A DNA stretch of 64,000 nucleotides from positions 283,257 to 347,256 of the forward strand of contig NZ_JPYO01000046.1 in the NCBI RefSeq assembly GCF_000757485.1, in the 5' to 3' direction. This DNA is from Achromobacter sp. RTa. GTDB taxonomy: Bacteria > Pseudomonadota > Gammaproteobacteria > Burkholderiales > Burkholderiaceae_B. Below the pieces are notes generated by a model, which saw only the letters and a program-made list of their open reading frames with translations, had not been told where the DNA came from and ran no database searches. The first letter of the stretch is position 1. Every line of letters starts with the position of its first letter. Positions 37,050 to 45,454 of the stretch are shown here, piece by piece. The position numbers were made by a program, and so were the translations under genes.

Positions 37050-37070
37050 TCTTACCGTGCTCTTGTAAGA
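37050..37070. promoter_or_regulatory. Inverted repeat upstream of sigma-54 promoter (possible UAS)
   Basis: TCTTAC at 37050-37055 and GTAAGA at 37065-37070 form a 6-bp perfect inverted repeat with a 9-bp spacer. It starts six bases after the activator stop and lies 50 bp upstream of the -24 element at 37120. Enhancer sites for sigma-54 activators are dyads, commonly placed 70-150 bp from the start point; this one is nearer but on the right side. Binding by the neighbouring Fis-type activator is inference. Confidence 0.42.
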
Positions 37071-37119
37071 CCGTCGCGGCGCGGCGCGCATGCCGCGTGC
37101 CCGCCCGCCGGGCCGCGGC

Positions 37120-37135
37120 TGGCATGATTCTTGCA
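37120..37135 (+). promoter_or_regulatory. Sigma-54 (-24/-12) promoter of rpoN2
   Basis: TGGCATGATTCTTGCA matches the sigma-54 consensus TGGCACG-N4-TTGC(A/T), with GG and GC separated by exactly ten bases. The predicted start point is near 37146. That excludes ATG 37135 as the translation start for this transcript and supports the TTG at 37186, which has GGAG upstream. The promoter would make rpoN2 transcription depend on a sigma-54 factor, its own product or the housekeeping RpoN, plus an activator. Confidence 0.75.
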
Positions 37136-37185
37136 TGTATTCCCTGGAGTGCGCCGCCAGCCGGCGGCATCTTCCGGAGATTCGA

Positions 37186-38634
37186 TTGGGCTACCCTACG
37201 CAAGAATTGCGCCTGCGCCAGCAGATGACGCTGGCGCCCCGCCTGCAGCAGTCCGTCAAGCTACTGCAGATGTCCGCGCTGGAATTCACTACGGCGGTGG
37301 AACACGCGCTTGCCACCAACCCGTTCCTGGAAGATGCCGACGAGCAGGATGCCGATCCGCCCGCCGCTGCGCCTTCCTCGGTCCCGCAGGCGCCTGGCCG
37401 CCAGGAGGACGCCTCGCCCGAAACTCCGGTTCCCGCTACGGATGCCGACCCTCCGCCGCCCGATGCCCCGGCCTATTCCGGCGACTATCCCACGCGCGCC
37501 TCGGGCGATGGCGGGATGGATCAGGCGCAATGGGCGTGCGCCTCGCTATCGATGCGCCAGCGCCTGTCGCAGGAACTGGGCAACTATCACTTGAAGCCGC
37601 GCGACCGCCTGCTGGCGGAATTCATCATCGATGCGCTGGACGACGACGGCTATCTGCGCACGCCGCTCACCGCCCTGTGCGATACGGCGCGCCCCGAATT
37701 CGATCCGGCGCCGGAAGAATCCGAATGGATGACGGCGCTGCACCTGGTGCAACAGCTGGATGCGCCCGGGCTGGCCGCCCGCGACCTGGCTGAGTGCCTG
37801 ACGCTGCAGCTTGCGGCCGCGGCCGACGCGCAGCCGCGGATCCAGGCGCTCGCGCTGCGCATTGTGCGCGACCATCTGCAACGGCTCGCCAAGAACGATT
37901 GCGCCGGACTGCGGCGGCTGCTTGAATGTTCGGAGGACGAGCTGCGCGAGGCCTGCGCCCTGATCCGCGGCCTGGACCCGAAGCCGGGCGGGCGCTATAG
38001 CGCCGATGCGCCGGCCTACGTGATTCCCGACGTATTCGTGGACAAGTGGCACGCGCGCTGGCGGGTGCTGCCAAACCGGCATGCCATGCCCCAGGCGCGG
38101 CTGCACCAGACCTATGCCGACCTGTTCCGCCGAGCCCGGCTGGACGACCGCAGCCCGATGGCCCAGGAACTGCAGGAGGCCCGCTGGCTGGTGCGTAACG
38201 TCGAGCAACGCTACACCACCATACAGCGCGTGGCCGAGGCCATCGTCAAGCGTCAGCAGACCTTTTTCGAGTACGGCGACGTCGCCTTGCGTCCGCTGAT
38301 GCTGCGCGAGGTGGCCGACGATCTGGAAATGCATGAATCCACCGTATCCCGCGCCACCGTGGGCAAGTACATGGTGACGCCGCGCGGCGTCTTCGAATTC
38401 CGCCATTTCTTTTCGCGCGAGCTGGCCACCGAATCGGGCGGCTCATGTTCCGCGGCGGCGGTGCGCGCGCTGATCAAGGAAATGGTCGACGCCGAAGATC
38501 CGGCGATGCCGCTGTCGGACGTGGCGCTGACACAGCAGCTCGCCGCCAGCGGCATTCTCCTGGCGCGCCGCACGGTGTCCAAGTATCGCGGCCAGTTGCG
38601 CGTGCCGCCCGCCGAGCTGCGAAGGCAGCACTGA
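37186..38634 (+). CDS. rpoN2: RNA polymerase sigma-54 factor, second copy
   Basis: Sigma-54 of 482 aa. Region I aligns with the standard N-terminus from the chosen TTG start: [20 protein letters not shown] then [14 protein letters not shown]; the acidic Region II is [10 protein letters not shown]; the core-binding and DNA-binding region III ends with the RpoN box [12 protein letters not shown] near residue 460, where the usual sequence is ARRTVAKYRE. The longer open frame has ATGs at 37090 and 37135, but 37135 lies inside the -12 element and the added residues are not conserved-looking. TTG 37186 has CCGGAGATTCGA upstream. The gene stands outside the usual lptB-rpoN-hpf setting and beside two activators, so it is probably a paralogue dedicated to a special regulon. 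Confidence 0.9.
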   Translation: MGYPTQELRLRQQMTLAPRLQQSVKLLQMSALEFTTAVEHALATNPFLEDADEQDADPPAAAPSSVPQAPGRQEDASPETPVPATDADPPPPDAPAYSGDYPTRASGDGGMDQAQWACASLSMRQRLSQELGNYHLKPRDRLLAEFIIDALDDDGYLRTPLTALCDTARPEFDPAPEESEWMTALHLVQQLDAPGLAARDLAECLTLQLAAAADAQPRIQALALRIVRDHLQRLAKNDCAGLRRLLECSEDELREACALIRGLDPKPGGRYSADAPAYVIPDVFVDKWHARWRVLPNRHAMPQARLHQTYADLFRRARLDDRSPMAQELQEARWLVRNVEQRYTTIQRVAEAIVKRQQTFFEYGDVALRPLMLREVADDLEMHESTVSRATVGKYMVTPRGVFEFRHFFSRELATESGGSCSAAAVRALIKEMVDAEDPAMPLSDVALTQQLAASGILLARRTVSKYRGQLRVPPAELRRQH

Positions 38635-38665
38635 GGCGCAAACAGGCCGAAGCGGCCCGGAGCGG

Positions 38666-41656
38666 TCAATCGGGCTCCCCGGCCGCGCCGTCCAGCATGC
38701 GCTCGACGCGTTCGCCCAGCGCGTCGAGCGAGAACGGCTTGACGATCAATTCGATGCCGAGTTCCAGGAAGTCCCGGTCGCGCGCGGCGTTGCCCGCGTA
38801 ACCCGTCATGAGCAGCACCTTCAATCCTGGATAGGCCGTCCTGGCGGCGTCCGCCAACTGGCGGCCGTTCAGCCCCGGCAGGCCCACGTCCGTCACCAGC
38901 AGATCGATGTCGCGCGTGGACAGCACGAGTTCCAGGCCCGCCTCGCCATCCGGCGCCGTCAGCACCTGCAGCCCCCGTTCCGCCAGGCATTCGTGCACCA
39001 TGTCACGCACATTCGCGTCGTCTTCCACCACGACGACCACGGCCTGCCGCATGGGGCCTGGAACCGGCTCTTCCGGAGGTTTCGGCCTTGGCGCGCGTTC
39101 CGGCACGCCTTCATGGCGCGACAGGAACAGCCTGACCGTCGTGCCCGCGCCCTCCGTGCTCTCCAGCGTCGCCACGCCACCGGCCTGTCTGGCGAAGCCG
39201 TAGATCATCGACAGCCCCAGGCCGGTTCCCTCCCCCAGCGGCTTCGTCGTATAGAAGGGATCGAAAGCATGGGCCAGCACGTCGGGCGCCATGCCGCAGC
39301 CTTCGTCCGAAACAGACACCTCCACGAACGGGCCCGGCGGCGCATCCGACAATTGGCGCAAAAGCGGTCCGCCACCCTGCGCGTTCCGCGCCGCGATGGT
39401 CAGCACCCCGCCTTCCGGCATGGCGTCGCGCGCGTTGATCACCAGGTTCAACATGGCGTTTTCGAACTGGTTCTTGTCGCAGCGCACGGTCCACAGGCCG
39501 GGCTCCAGATCGAATGCAAGCCGCACCCGCTCTCCCGTGTAGCGGCGGAACAGGTCCGCCATGGACTGCAGCGCCGAAGCCACGCTGAAGGGCTTCGGGT
39601 CGATCGGCTGGCGCCGCGAGAAGGTCAGCAGGCGCTGCGTCAGGTGCGCCGCCCGGTTCGCAGAGTCCATCGCGACCGAGACGAAGCGCAGGGCCTGCTC
39701 GGGCGTGCCCGACGCGAGCTTTCGCTCGATCAGGTACAGGGCGCCCGTGATGCCCTGGAGCATGTTGTTGAAGTCGTGGGCGATGCCGCCGGTCAGGCGC
39801 CCCACCGCCTCCATCTTCTGCGACTGGCGCAAGGCGTTCTCGGTTTCACGCAAGGCTTCGGCTTGCGCCTTCAGATCGGTGTCGTCACGGCCGGTCATGT
39901 ACAACTGGTCCTGCGACGACGACATGCTCCACGTTATCCAGCAGTATCCGCCGTCGCGCTTGAGCAGCCTGTTCTCCAGGTGCCGCGCCGTCTGTTGCGA
40001 GCCGCCGTCTGCGGTCCGCGACCACGCCGCCAGCGTGGCCTCCCGGTCGTCCGGATGTATCAGTTCCGACAGGCCCATCGACAGGAACTGTTCCGGGCTC
40101 CAGCCCAGTATGGGCCGGACCGCCGGGTTGACGCTCACAAAGCGCCCGTCTGCATCCACCACGGCCAGCAATTCAGGGGACAGGCGCCAGATGCGGTCGC
40201 GCTCCGCGATCGCGCCTTCCACGCGTTGTTCCAGGACGCGCGCATACTGCGAGCGCTCCACGGCGGTACATATGCGCTCGGCCACCTCCTCGATGAATGC
40301 GATATCCCCGGGCCGGAGCCGGCTGCCCGCCAACGGACGCACCAGCATGGCCCCGCAGTGCCGCCCCCACCGGCGCATGGGCACCACGATCGCCCACGGA
40401 CGGACATCGCCATCCGGCTCGGCCAGCAAAGGCGGCAGGTACGCGCTGCGGCCGCTGGCGAGCGCCTCCTCGTACTCGGCGCCCAGCTTGTCCAGCTCCA
40501 GCGGTTGCTGGCTTTCCGCGTCCGCGCCGGAATGCCAGCACATGGAGAGCACGGGCCTGCCGTCCTCGCTTGCCCTGTCCAGCACGGCGACCAGCCCAAG
40601 CGCGAGATGCTGGCCCAGTTCTTCGCATGCCACCTGCTCGATCGCGGCCTGCAGGTGCAGTTCGCGCATGCGGTCGCTCAGCGCCAACAGGAAATTCTTG
40701 CGGTGCTGGCCCTCCCACAGCTCGGTTTCCGCGATCTTGCGCGCCGTCACGTCGAGAAACAGCGCCATGATGCGGTCGGGCCCGTCCTTGCGCACCCGGG
40801 CCTCGAACCACGCCTCTTTGGGCGCGGGCGCCGCGAACTCGAACTGGGCCGGCTCGCTGGTCTCCACGACTCTGGCGAACGCGTCCATGAGCGGGCCCGG
40901 AACGTTGGGAATCATCTCGCGCAGGGTGTGGCCCAGCGTATCGCCTTCCTTCATGCCGGTCTGCCGCTCGAACGCCGGATTCACCTCCAGGAAGCGGAAA
41001 TCGACGACGCGGCCGTCCGCGTCGCGTAAGGCCTCGCTGAGGAAGAAGGCCTCCTGCATGCCTTCGAACATGCCGCGCCAGCGCTCGCCGCTGCGCCGCA
41101 GCGCCAATTCGGTCAGGTGGCGTTCGATGGCAAGGGCCGCGCTGCGCGTCACGATCGCGATCGCATCGATGTCGTGCGCCGAGGGCGAACGGGGGGTGCC
41201 GTAGTAATTCGAGAACACTCCCAGCAGCCGGCCGTCCGGGGCCTTGATCGGCGTCGACCAGCAGGCTTTCAGGCCGTTGGCCAGCGCCAGGTCGCGCCAG
41301 CGCTCCCAGCTGGGATTCGACGCGATGTCTTCCACGTAGACCGGGCAGCCGGTATAGGCCGCGGCTCCCCAGGACGCCATGTCGGGCCCGATGGGCGCCC
41401 CGTCCACCGCCGCGTTGTAGGCCGCCGGCAGGCTGGGCGCCGCGGCGTGCCGCAAGCTCGCGCCCGCGTCGTCGACCAGGGCGATCGAAGTCCGCAGTTC
41501 CACGCTGGATTGCGCCTCGATCGCATGCAGCACATACTCCAGCACCTGCCCCAGCGGCACGCCGGCGGCAATGCGCTCCAACATGATGCGCTCGTCCTCA
41601 AGACGGGCCAGCGTGTCCGTCCAGGGATGAGCGACGCGGTCTCGCTTTTTCAGCAT
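38666..41656 (-). CDS. Hybrid sensor histidine kinase (GAF-PAS-GAF-PAS-HK-REC)
   Basis: A 996-aa cytoplasmic sensor without membrane helices. Predicted order: GAF (about 20-190; VLEYVLHAIEAQSSVELRTS), PAS (190-320), a second GAF-like domain (325-480), PAS (485-610; GLSELIHPDDREATLAAW), histidine kinase core with H-box GRLTGGIAHDFNNMLQGITG near 630, ATPase domain with NLVINARDAMPEGG and GTGLGLSMIYGFARQAGG, and a C-terminal receiver with VVVEDDANV and phospho-acceptor DLLVTDVGLPGLNG. ATG 41656 has AAGGGG upstream on the minus strand. It converges with rpoN2 (31 bp between stops). No response regulator gene is adjacent; output may go through a phosphorelay to the receiver-type activator nearby. 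Ligands of the GAF domains are unknown. Confidence 0.9.
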   Translation of the reverse strand: MLKKRDRVAHPWTDTLARLEDERIMLERIAAGVPLGQVLEYVLHAIEAQSSVELRTSIALVDDAGASLRHAAAPSLPAAYNAAVDGAPIGPDMASWGAAAYTGCPVYVEDIASNPSWERWRDLALANGLKACWSTPIKAPDGRLLGVFSNYYGTPRSPSAHDIDAIAIVTRSAALAIERHLTELALRRSGERWRGMFEGMQEAFFLSEALRDADGRVVDFRFLEVNPAFERQTGMKEGDTLGHTLREMIPNVPGPLMDAFARVVETSEPAQFEFAAPAPKEAWFEARVRKDGPDRIMALFLDVTARKIAETELWEGQHRKNFLLALSDRMRELHLQAAIEQVACEELGQHLALGLVAVLDRASEDGRPVLSMCWHSGADAESQQPLELDKLGAEYEEALASGRSAYLPPLLAEPDGDVRPWAIVVPMRRWGRHCGAMLVRPLAGSRLRPGDIAFIEEVAERICTAVERSQYARVLEQRVEGAIAERDRIWRLSPELLAVVDADGRFVSVNPAVRPILGWSPEQFLSMGLSELIHPDDREATLAAWSRTADGGSQQTARHLENRLLKRDGGYCWITWSMSSSQDQLYMTGRDDTDLKAQAEALRETENALRQSQKMEAVGRLTGGIAHDFNNMLQGITGALYLIERKLASGTPEQALRFVSVAMDSANRAAHLTQRLLTFSRRQPIDPKPFSVASALQSMADLFRRYTGERVRLAFDLEPGLWTVRCDKNQFENAMLNLVINARDAMPEGGVLTIAARNAQGGGPLLRQLSDAPPGPFVEVSVSDEGCGMAPDVLAHAFDPFYTTKPLGEGTGLGLSMIYGFARQAGGVATLESTEGAGTTVRLFLSRHEGVPERAPRPKPPEEPVPGPMRQAVVVVVEDDANVRDMVHECLAERGLQVLTAPDGEAGLELVLSTRDIDLLVTDVGLPGLNGRQLADAARTAYPGLKVLLMTGYAGNAARDRDFLELGIELIVKPFSLDALGERVERMLDGAAGEPD

Positions 41657-41726
41657 CTCATGCCCCTTAACACAAAGACTGTATTGCGGGGCCAGGCGCG
41701 CTGCCGAAACGCTAGGTAACGCGACG

Positions 41727-42416
41727 CTACGTTTCCCGCTCCAGCCGCAACGTGTTCAGGGCCTCGGGTTTGTCGACCAGCACGCATTGCTTGCCGGTGC
41801 GGGCGCAGTGATCCTTCACGCGCCAGTAGGCGCCGTGGCTGACGCATCCCGTCTGGCAGATCACCAGGTCCGCTTCCACCAGGCTGGCCTCCAGCGTATC
41901 GCCGTCCGCGCCGCCGCCGCTGTGGCCCAGGTAGCGCCCGCCTGCCATTTCGACCACTTTCCGCGTCAACGCCAGCGCCATCGCGTCCTCTCCAACGCAC
42001 AGCACCGACTTGCGGCGCAGCGCAATGGCCACCGGCACCGCAGGCCGGCCGGCCGGCGACGGTGACGGGGCCGCCTTGCGCTCGCCGCTGCCGCGCCCCT
42101 GCCACGCCAGCCGTTCGCGCATCAGCGCCTGCACCCGCTCCATCAACTGCGTCACGGTGCGGGCGAGCGCCACCCGCCTGGGCAGCCCGGGAATCGAGAC
42201 TTCCAGCGCCTTGTGGTCTTCGCGCGCCCAGGCCAGGGCCGTGTCGCGCACGATGAGCGCGGCGCGCAACCGCATATTCTCTTCCTCCAGATACAGGACC
42301 CGCGCGCTCTGTGCTGCGAGCAGGCGGCTGCAATGCGATTGCGCCTGCCCATAGGCGGCAAGCAGCGCGGCGTGCTCGCGCCTCAGGTCATGGGTGTCGG
42401 AGAAAGAGGAATTCAT
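41727..42416 (-). CDS. DUF2325 domain protein
   Basis: A 229-aa cytoplasmic protein. The first half is a helical, probably coiled-coil segment (LRREHAALLAAYGQAQSHCS, ARVLYLEEENMRLRAALIVR). The C-terminal ~95 residues are a DUF2325 domain: SVLCVGEDAMALALTRKVVE, GGADGDTLEASLVEADLVIC, then CVSHGAYWRVKDHCARTGKQ and CVLVDKP. This domain looks like a small Rossmann-type unit and contains conserved Cys and His. I start it at ATG 42416; the site before it (GAGGG) is weak. It diverges from the FlhD-like gene across a 194-bp AT-richer region and precedes the hybrid kinase on the same strand, 70 bp apart, so the two may be co-transcribed. Function unknown. Confidence 0.8.
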   Translation of the reverse strand: MNSSFSDTHDLRREHAALLAAYGQAQSHCSRLLAAQSARVLYLEEENMRLRAALIVRDTALAWAREDHKALEVSIPGLPRRVALARTVTQLMERVQALMRERLAWQGRGSGERKAAPSPSPAGRPAVPVAIALRRKSVLCVGEDAMALALTRKVVEMAGGRYLGHSGGGADGDTLEASLVEADLVICQTGCVSHGAYWRVKDHCARTGKQCVLVDKPEALNTLRLERET

Positions 42417-42610
42417 TGCGGCCCTCGGATCGGAAAGGAAAGCGGCGCGTCCCGCGCGCCTGGGCAGCCACAATAATAAATGAGACTTACTCCTGTTTTC
42501 GGATATGCCCCTACGAGCGGCATGGCACCGGGAAATCCATTACTGACCTTATCCGGTCGCTTAAATAAGATCGACAATCGGCATGCCGGCCCGCAAGCCA
42601 GGGATACCCA
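42417..42610. promoter_or_regulatory. AT-rich divergent promoter region
   Basis: A 194-bp gap between the divergent DUF2325 and FlhD-like genes, clearly richer in A and T than its surroundings (ACAATAATAAATGAGACTTA near 42470 and TTAAATAAGATCGACAATC near 42560). TTACTG followed 16 bp later by TAAATA is a possible plus-strand -35/-10 pair. The short dyad GACC-TTATCC-GGTC lies in the spacer. The base composition suggests possible silencing by H-NS-like proteins (inference). Confidence 0.35.
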
Positions 42611-42940
42611 ATGCCAAAGCCACAACCCACCGAGCTGCTTCGCGACATACACGAAACCAACCTGATGTATCTGCTGCTGTTGCAGCGCCTGGCGCGCGAA
42701 GGCAACGCCGGCGCGGCCGGCGCGCGCGCGTCGGACCAAGCCTGCCGGTGGCTGGCCGGGCAAAGCCGCCAGGAACTGGTCAAGCTCGCCCAATCGAGCG
42801 TATTGCTTGCGCGGCTGGACCTGCCACCGCGGCTTCTGCTGTCCGCCCTGAGCCAGGGGCTGGACGCTACGCTGGCCGGCAGCGCCGCCGTGCCGGCCAG
42901 CCATGAGGCTCCGGCCGGCCTGCCCCGCCTCGGTTCATGA
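42611..42940 (+). CDS. FlhD-like transcriptional regulator, orphan
   Basis: A 109-aa protein. Its N-terminus, TELLRDIHETNLMYLLLLQR, closely parallels E. coli FlhD ([20 protein letters not shown]), and QELVKLAQSSVLLARLDLPP parallels FlhD [20 protein letters not shown]; length is also that of FlhD. FlhD normally acts with FlhC as the master activator of flagellar genes, but no flhC or flagellar gene is present in this window, so this is an orphan paralogue. The C-terminal 25 residues are Ala/Pro-rich and unlike classical FlhD. ATG 42611 has only a weak upstream site (CAGGGA). The stop overlaps the end of the convergent MFS gene by six bases. Confidence 0.78.
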   Translation: MPKPQPTELLRDIHETNLMYLLLLQRLAREGNAGAAGARASDQACRWLAGQSRQELVKLAQSSVLLARLDLPPRLLLSALSQGLDATLAGSAAVPASHEAPAGLPRLGS

Positions 42941-44245
42941 AGCTCGGCCCACGGCGGCGGCGGCCGAAACGCGGCCGGTCTTCCAGTACAGGCCGGCGCT
43001 GATGGCCAGCGCCAGCGCCAGCAATCCGCCCGTCATCTCCGCCACGCCCGGCCAGGAGCCCGCCGTCCAGAATCGCCCGCCCAGCGCGCCCAGCACGCTC
43101 GACCCCACGTAGTAGACGAGGAGATACAGGGAGGCTGCCAGCGCCTTGTAGCCGCGCGCCATCTGCCCCACCCAGCCGCTGGCCACCGCGTGCGCCGCAA
43201 AGAAGCCGAAGGTGAACACCACGATGCCCGCGATCAGCACCGGAAGCGAATCCGACAGCGTCAGCAGCAGGCCCGCGAGCGCCAGGCCGGTAGCCGCGCA
43301 GAGCATCGCGCCGCGGCCGTGTCGGTCCGCCAGCCTGCCGAAATAGGTCGATGCGAATATCCCGACCAGATAGACCACGAAGATGAATCCGATGAACGTC
43401 TGGCTCAACGAGAACGGAGGCAGCAGCAGGCGGAAGCCCACATAGTTGTAGACCGTAACGAAGGCTCCCATCAACAGGCCTCCCAGCGCGAAGAGGCCGC
43501 AGAGCGGGCCGTTCCTCAGGTGAGCGCGCGCGCCCGCGCGCACGTCGCCCCACACGCCCGCCCATCCCCTGCCTCTTTGCGGCTTGAACCTGCGCGAAGC
43601 GGGCAGCAGCCAGACGAACAGCATGGCGGCCGCCATGCCCAGGACGCCCAGCGTGCCCAGCGCGGCGCGCCATCCGAAGTGATCCGCCACCAACCCGGTG
43701 ATGACCCGCCCGGACAGCCCGCCGAAGGCGCTGCCGCTGATGTACAGGCCCATGGCGAAGCCCAGGGTTTCGGGCTCGACCTCTTCCGCCAGATACGCCA
43801 TGGCGACGGCGGGCACGCCGCCCATGGCCACGCCCTGCAGCGCGCGCAACGCCAGCAGGCTGTGCCAGTCGGGCGCGACGGCGGCGATGGTGCCCAGCAC
43901 GGCCGAGGCGAACAGGGACAGCGCCATGACGCGCTTGCGAGGCAGGGATTGCGAAAACAGGCCCACGAAGAAGATCGCCACCGCCAGCAGGCCCGTGCAC
44001 AAGGACAGGACCAGGCTGCTTTGGGCGGGCGATACGCCGAACGCCCCGGTAAAGAGCGGCATCAGCGGCTGCACGCAGTAGAGCAGCGAAAAAGTGGAAA
44101 AGCCGGCCGCGAACAAGGCCCATTGGGCGCGGTGCAATCCAGGCGTGCCGCGGGCGAGGTAATCGGGCGATTCAGGGGTGGACGAGGTCGAAGGCGCGGC
44201 TGGCGCAGCGCTTTCAGGGTGGGAACTGACTGGAGGGGTAGACAT
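42935..44245 (-). CDS. MFS transporter (YnfM-like)
   Basis: Inner-membrane major facilitator of about 436 aa with 12 hydrophobic helices. The N-terminal ~45 residues are a Ser/Pro-rich cytoplasmic extension; the first helix starts at HRAQWALFAAGFSTFSLLYC. The loop 2-3 signature is GLFSQSLPRKRVMALSLF, and LRALQGVAMGGVPAVAMAYL with EEVEPETLGFAMGLYISGS resembles E. coli YnfM, a member of the drug:H+ antiporter group. I start it at ATG 44245 (MSTPPVSS); the frame extends 25 codons further. It is divergent from a LysR-type regulator, the usual ynfM arrangement, so that regulator probably controls it. Substrate unknown. Confidence 0.88.
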   Translation of the reverse strand: MSTPPVSSHPESAAPAAPSTSSTPESPDYLARGTPGLHRAQWALFAAGFSTFSLLYCVQPLMPLFTGAFGVSPAQSSLVLSLCTGLLAVAIFFVGLFSQSLPRKRVMALSLFASAVLGTIAAVAPDWHSLLALRALQGVAMGGVPAVAMAYLAEEVEPETLGFAMGLYISGSAFGGLSGRVITGLVADHFGWRAALGTLGVLGMAAAMLFVWLLPASRRFKPQRGRGWAGVWGDVRAGARAHLRNGPLCGLFALGGLLMGAFVTVYNYVGFRLLLPPFSLSQTFIGFIFVVYLVGIFASTYFGRLADRHGRGAMLCAATGLALAGLLLTLSDSLPVLIAGIVVFTFGFFAAHAVASGWVGQMARGYKALAASLYLLVYYVGSSVLGALGGRFWTAGSWPGVAEMTGGLLALALAISAGLYWKTGRVSAAAAVGRAS

Positions 44246-44337
44246 CTGAAATCTCGAAAGGCGCCGGGCAACCGGCCCGCCTGCGCCGAAGAAGGCGTCG
44301 CAGCGGCTATGCCCGCTCATTCAAGGTAGACTTTTCT

Positions 44338-44377
44338 CGTCCATATGTCCAATATATGCAACTGATACCGTCCATAT
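44338..44377. promoter_or_regulatory. Direct repeats between MFS and LysR genes
   Basis: CGTCCATAT occurs at 44338-44346 and again at 44369-44377, exactly 31 bp apart (about three helical turns), in the divergent promoter region. The region around them is AT-rich (AATATATGCAACTGATACCG). Such spacing could place two regulator dimers on one DNA face. Binding by the adjacent LysR protein is inference. Confidence 0.4.
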
Positions 44378-44402
44378 TTAATAACGATAAGTTCGCCTCG
44401 CC

Positions 44403-45299
44403 ATGGAACTGCGCCACCTGCGTTACTTCACCGCTGTCGCGGAAGAACTGCATTTCACGCGCGCGGCGGCGCGGCTCGGCATCGGCCAACCTCCCTTGAG
44501 CCAACAGATCCAGCAGCTGGAGCGCGAAATCGGCACGCCCCTATTTCTGCGGCTGCCGCGCGGCATCGCGCTGACGGAGGCCGGCGCGCAGTTCCTGGAA
44601 GACGCGCGCGCCATCCTGGCAAGCGCCGACCGCGCCGTGGACACGGCCCGCCGCCTGGGACGCGGCGAACGCGGCGCGATCACCGTGGGCTTCACGGCTT
44701 CGGCCGTATTCCACCCCTATCTGCCGCGGGCCATCCGGGCCTACCGCGACCGGTACCCCGACGTGCGCGTCACGCTCACCGAAAGCAATACCATTTCCCT
44801 CTTGCGCGGCCTGCGCGCGGGCGATGTGGACGTCGCCTTCGTGCGTCCGCCCTATGGGCTGGATCCGGAGTTCGAATCCGAACGCGTGCTGGACGAACCC
44901 ATGCTAGTCGCCCTGCCCCCGGGCCACCCCTTGAGCCGCAAGCGCGCCATACCGATGGCGGCGCTTGCGGACGAGGACTTCGTGCTGTATCCGCGCCCCA
45001 TCGGCGCCGGTCTGTACGACGCCATCCAGTCGGCCTGCCAGCGGGCCGGCTTCCTGCCGCGCGTCATCCAGGAAGCGCCGCAGATGGCTTCGATCGTCAG
45101 CCTGGTCGCCGCCGGGGTCGGCATATCCGTGGTGCCGGCCGCCATGCGGCACATGGGCGCGCAAGGCATCGAGTACCGGCCCATCAAGGGCGACGCCCCG
45201 CACGCGCTGCTGGACATGGCCTACCGCCGCCATGACCGCTCGATCGCGGCGGGCAACGCCGTGGACATGCTGCGCGAGCTGGCCCACCCCGATTCCTGA
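44403..45299 (+). CDS. LysR-type transcriptional regulator
   Basis: A 298-aa LysR regulator. The winged helix-turn-helix is MELRHLRYFTAVAEELHFTR, AARLGIGQPPLSQQIQQLER then EIGTPLFLRLPRGIALTEAG. The co-inducer domain begins near residue 90 (GAITVGFTASAVFHPYLPRA). The sequence style resembles the BenM/CatM and YnfL branch. It sits divergently from the YnfM-like exporter, and LysR proteins typically bind the shared intergenic region to control the divergent gene and themselves. ATG 44403 lacks a strong upstream site (AAGTTCGCCTCGCC). Inducer is unknown. Confidence 0.92.
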   Translation: MELRHLRYFTAVAEELHFTRAAARLGIGQPPLSQQIQQLEREIGTPLFLRLPRGIALTEAGAQFLEDARAILASADRAVDTARRLGRGERGAITVGFTASAVFHPYLPRAIRAYRDRYPDVRVTLTESNTISLLRGLRAGDVDVAFVRPPYGLDPEFESERVLDEPMLVALPPGHPLSRKRAIPMAALADEDFVLYPRPIGAGLYDAIQSACQRAGFLPRVIQEAPQMASIVSLVAAGVGISVVPAAMRHMGAQGIEYRPIKGDAPHALLDMAYRRHDRSIAAGNAVDMLRELAHPDS

Positions 45300-45454
45300 A
45301 GCCGCGGCGCGCCCCGCCCGCTGGTATCGCCCTGTCGCGTTTGATACCTTCTGTAAACCTGCCGTCCTGGCGGCAATGTAAATTGGCGCGCTCGGCGGGC
45401 CGGGCCCTGATCCGGCCGTGCCCCAAGACTCCAACCTGCCTCAAAGGTGACCCA

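Noticed and set aside
37135-37185. ATG 37135 as the rpoN2 start
   Set aside because: It overlaps the -12 element of the sigma-54 promoter and adds residues absent from typical RpoN N-termini; TTG 37186 has a better ribosome site.
38993-41029. A 678-codon plus-strand frame opposite the hybrid kinase
   Set aside because: Its composition (Arg, His, Gln, Ala) and lack of motifs mark it as antisense shadow; the minus-strand kinase has all expected motifs.
43190-44329. A 379-codon plus-strand frame opposite the MFS gene
   Set aside because: Very polar, repetitive Arg/Gln/His sequence with no domain; the opposite strand encodes 12 membrane helices.
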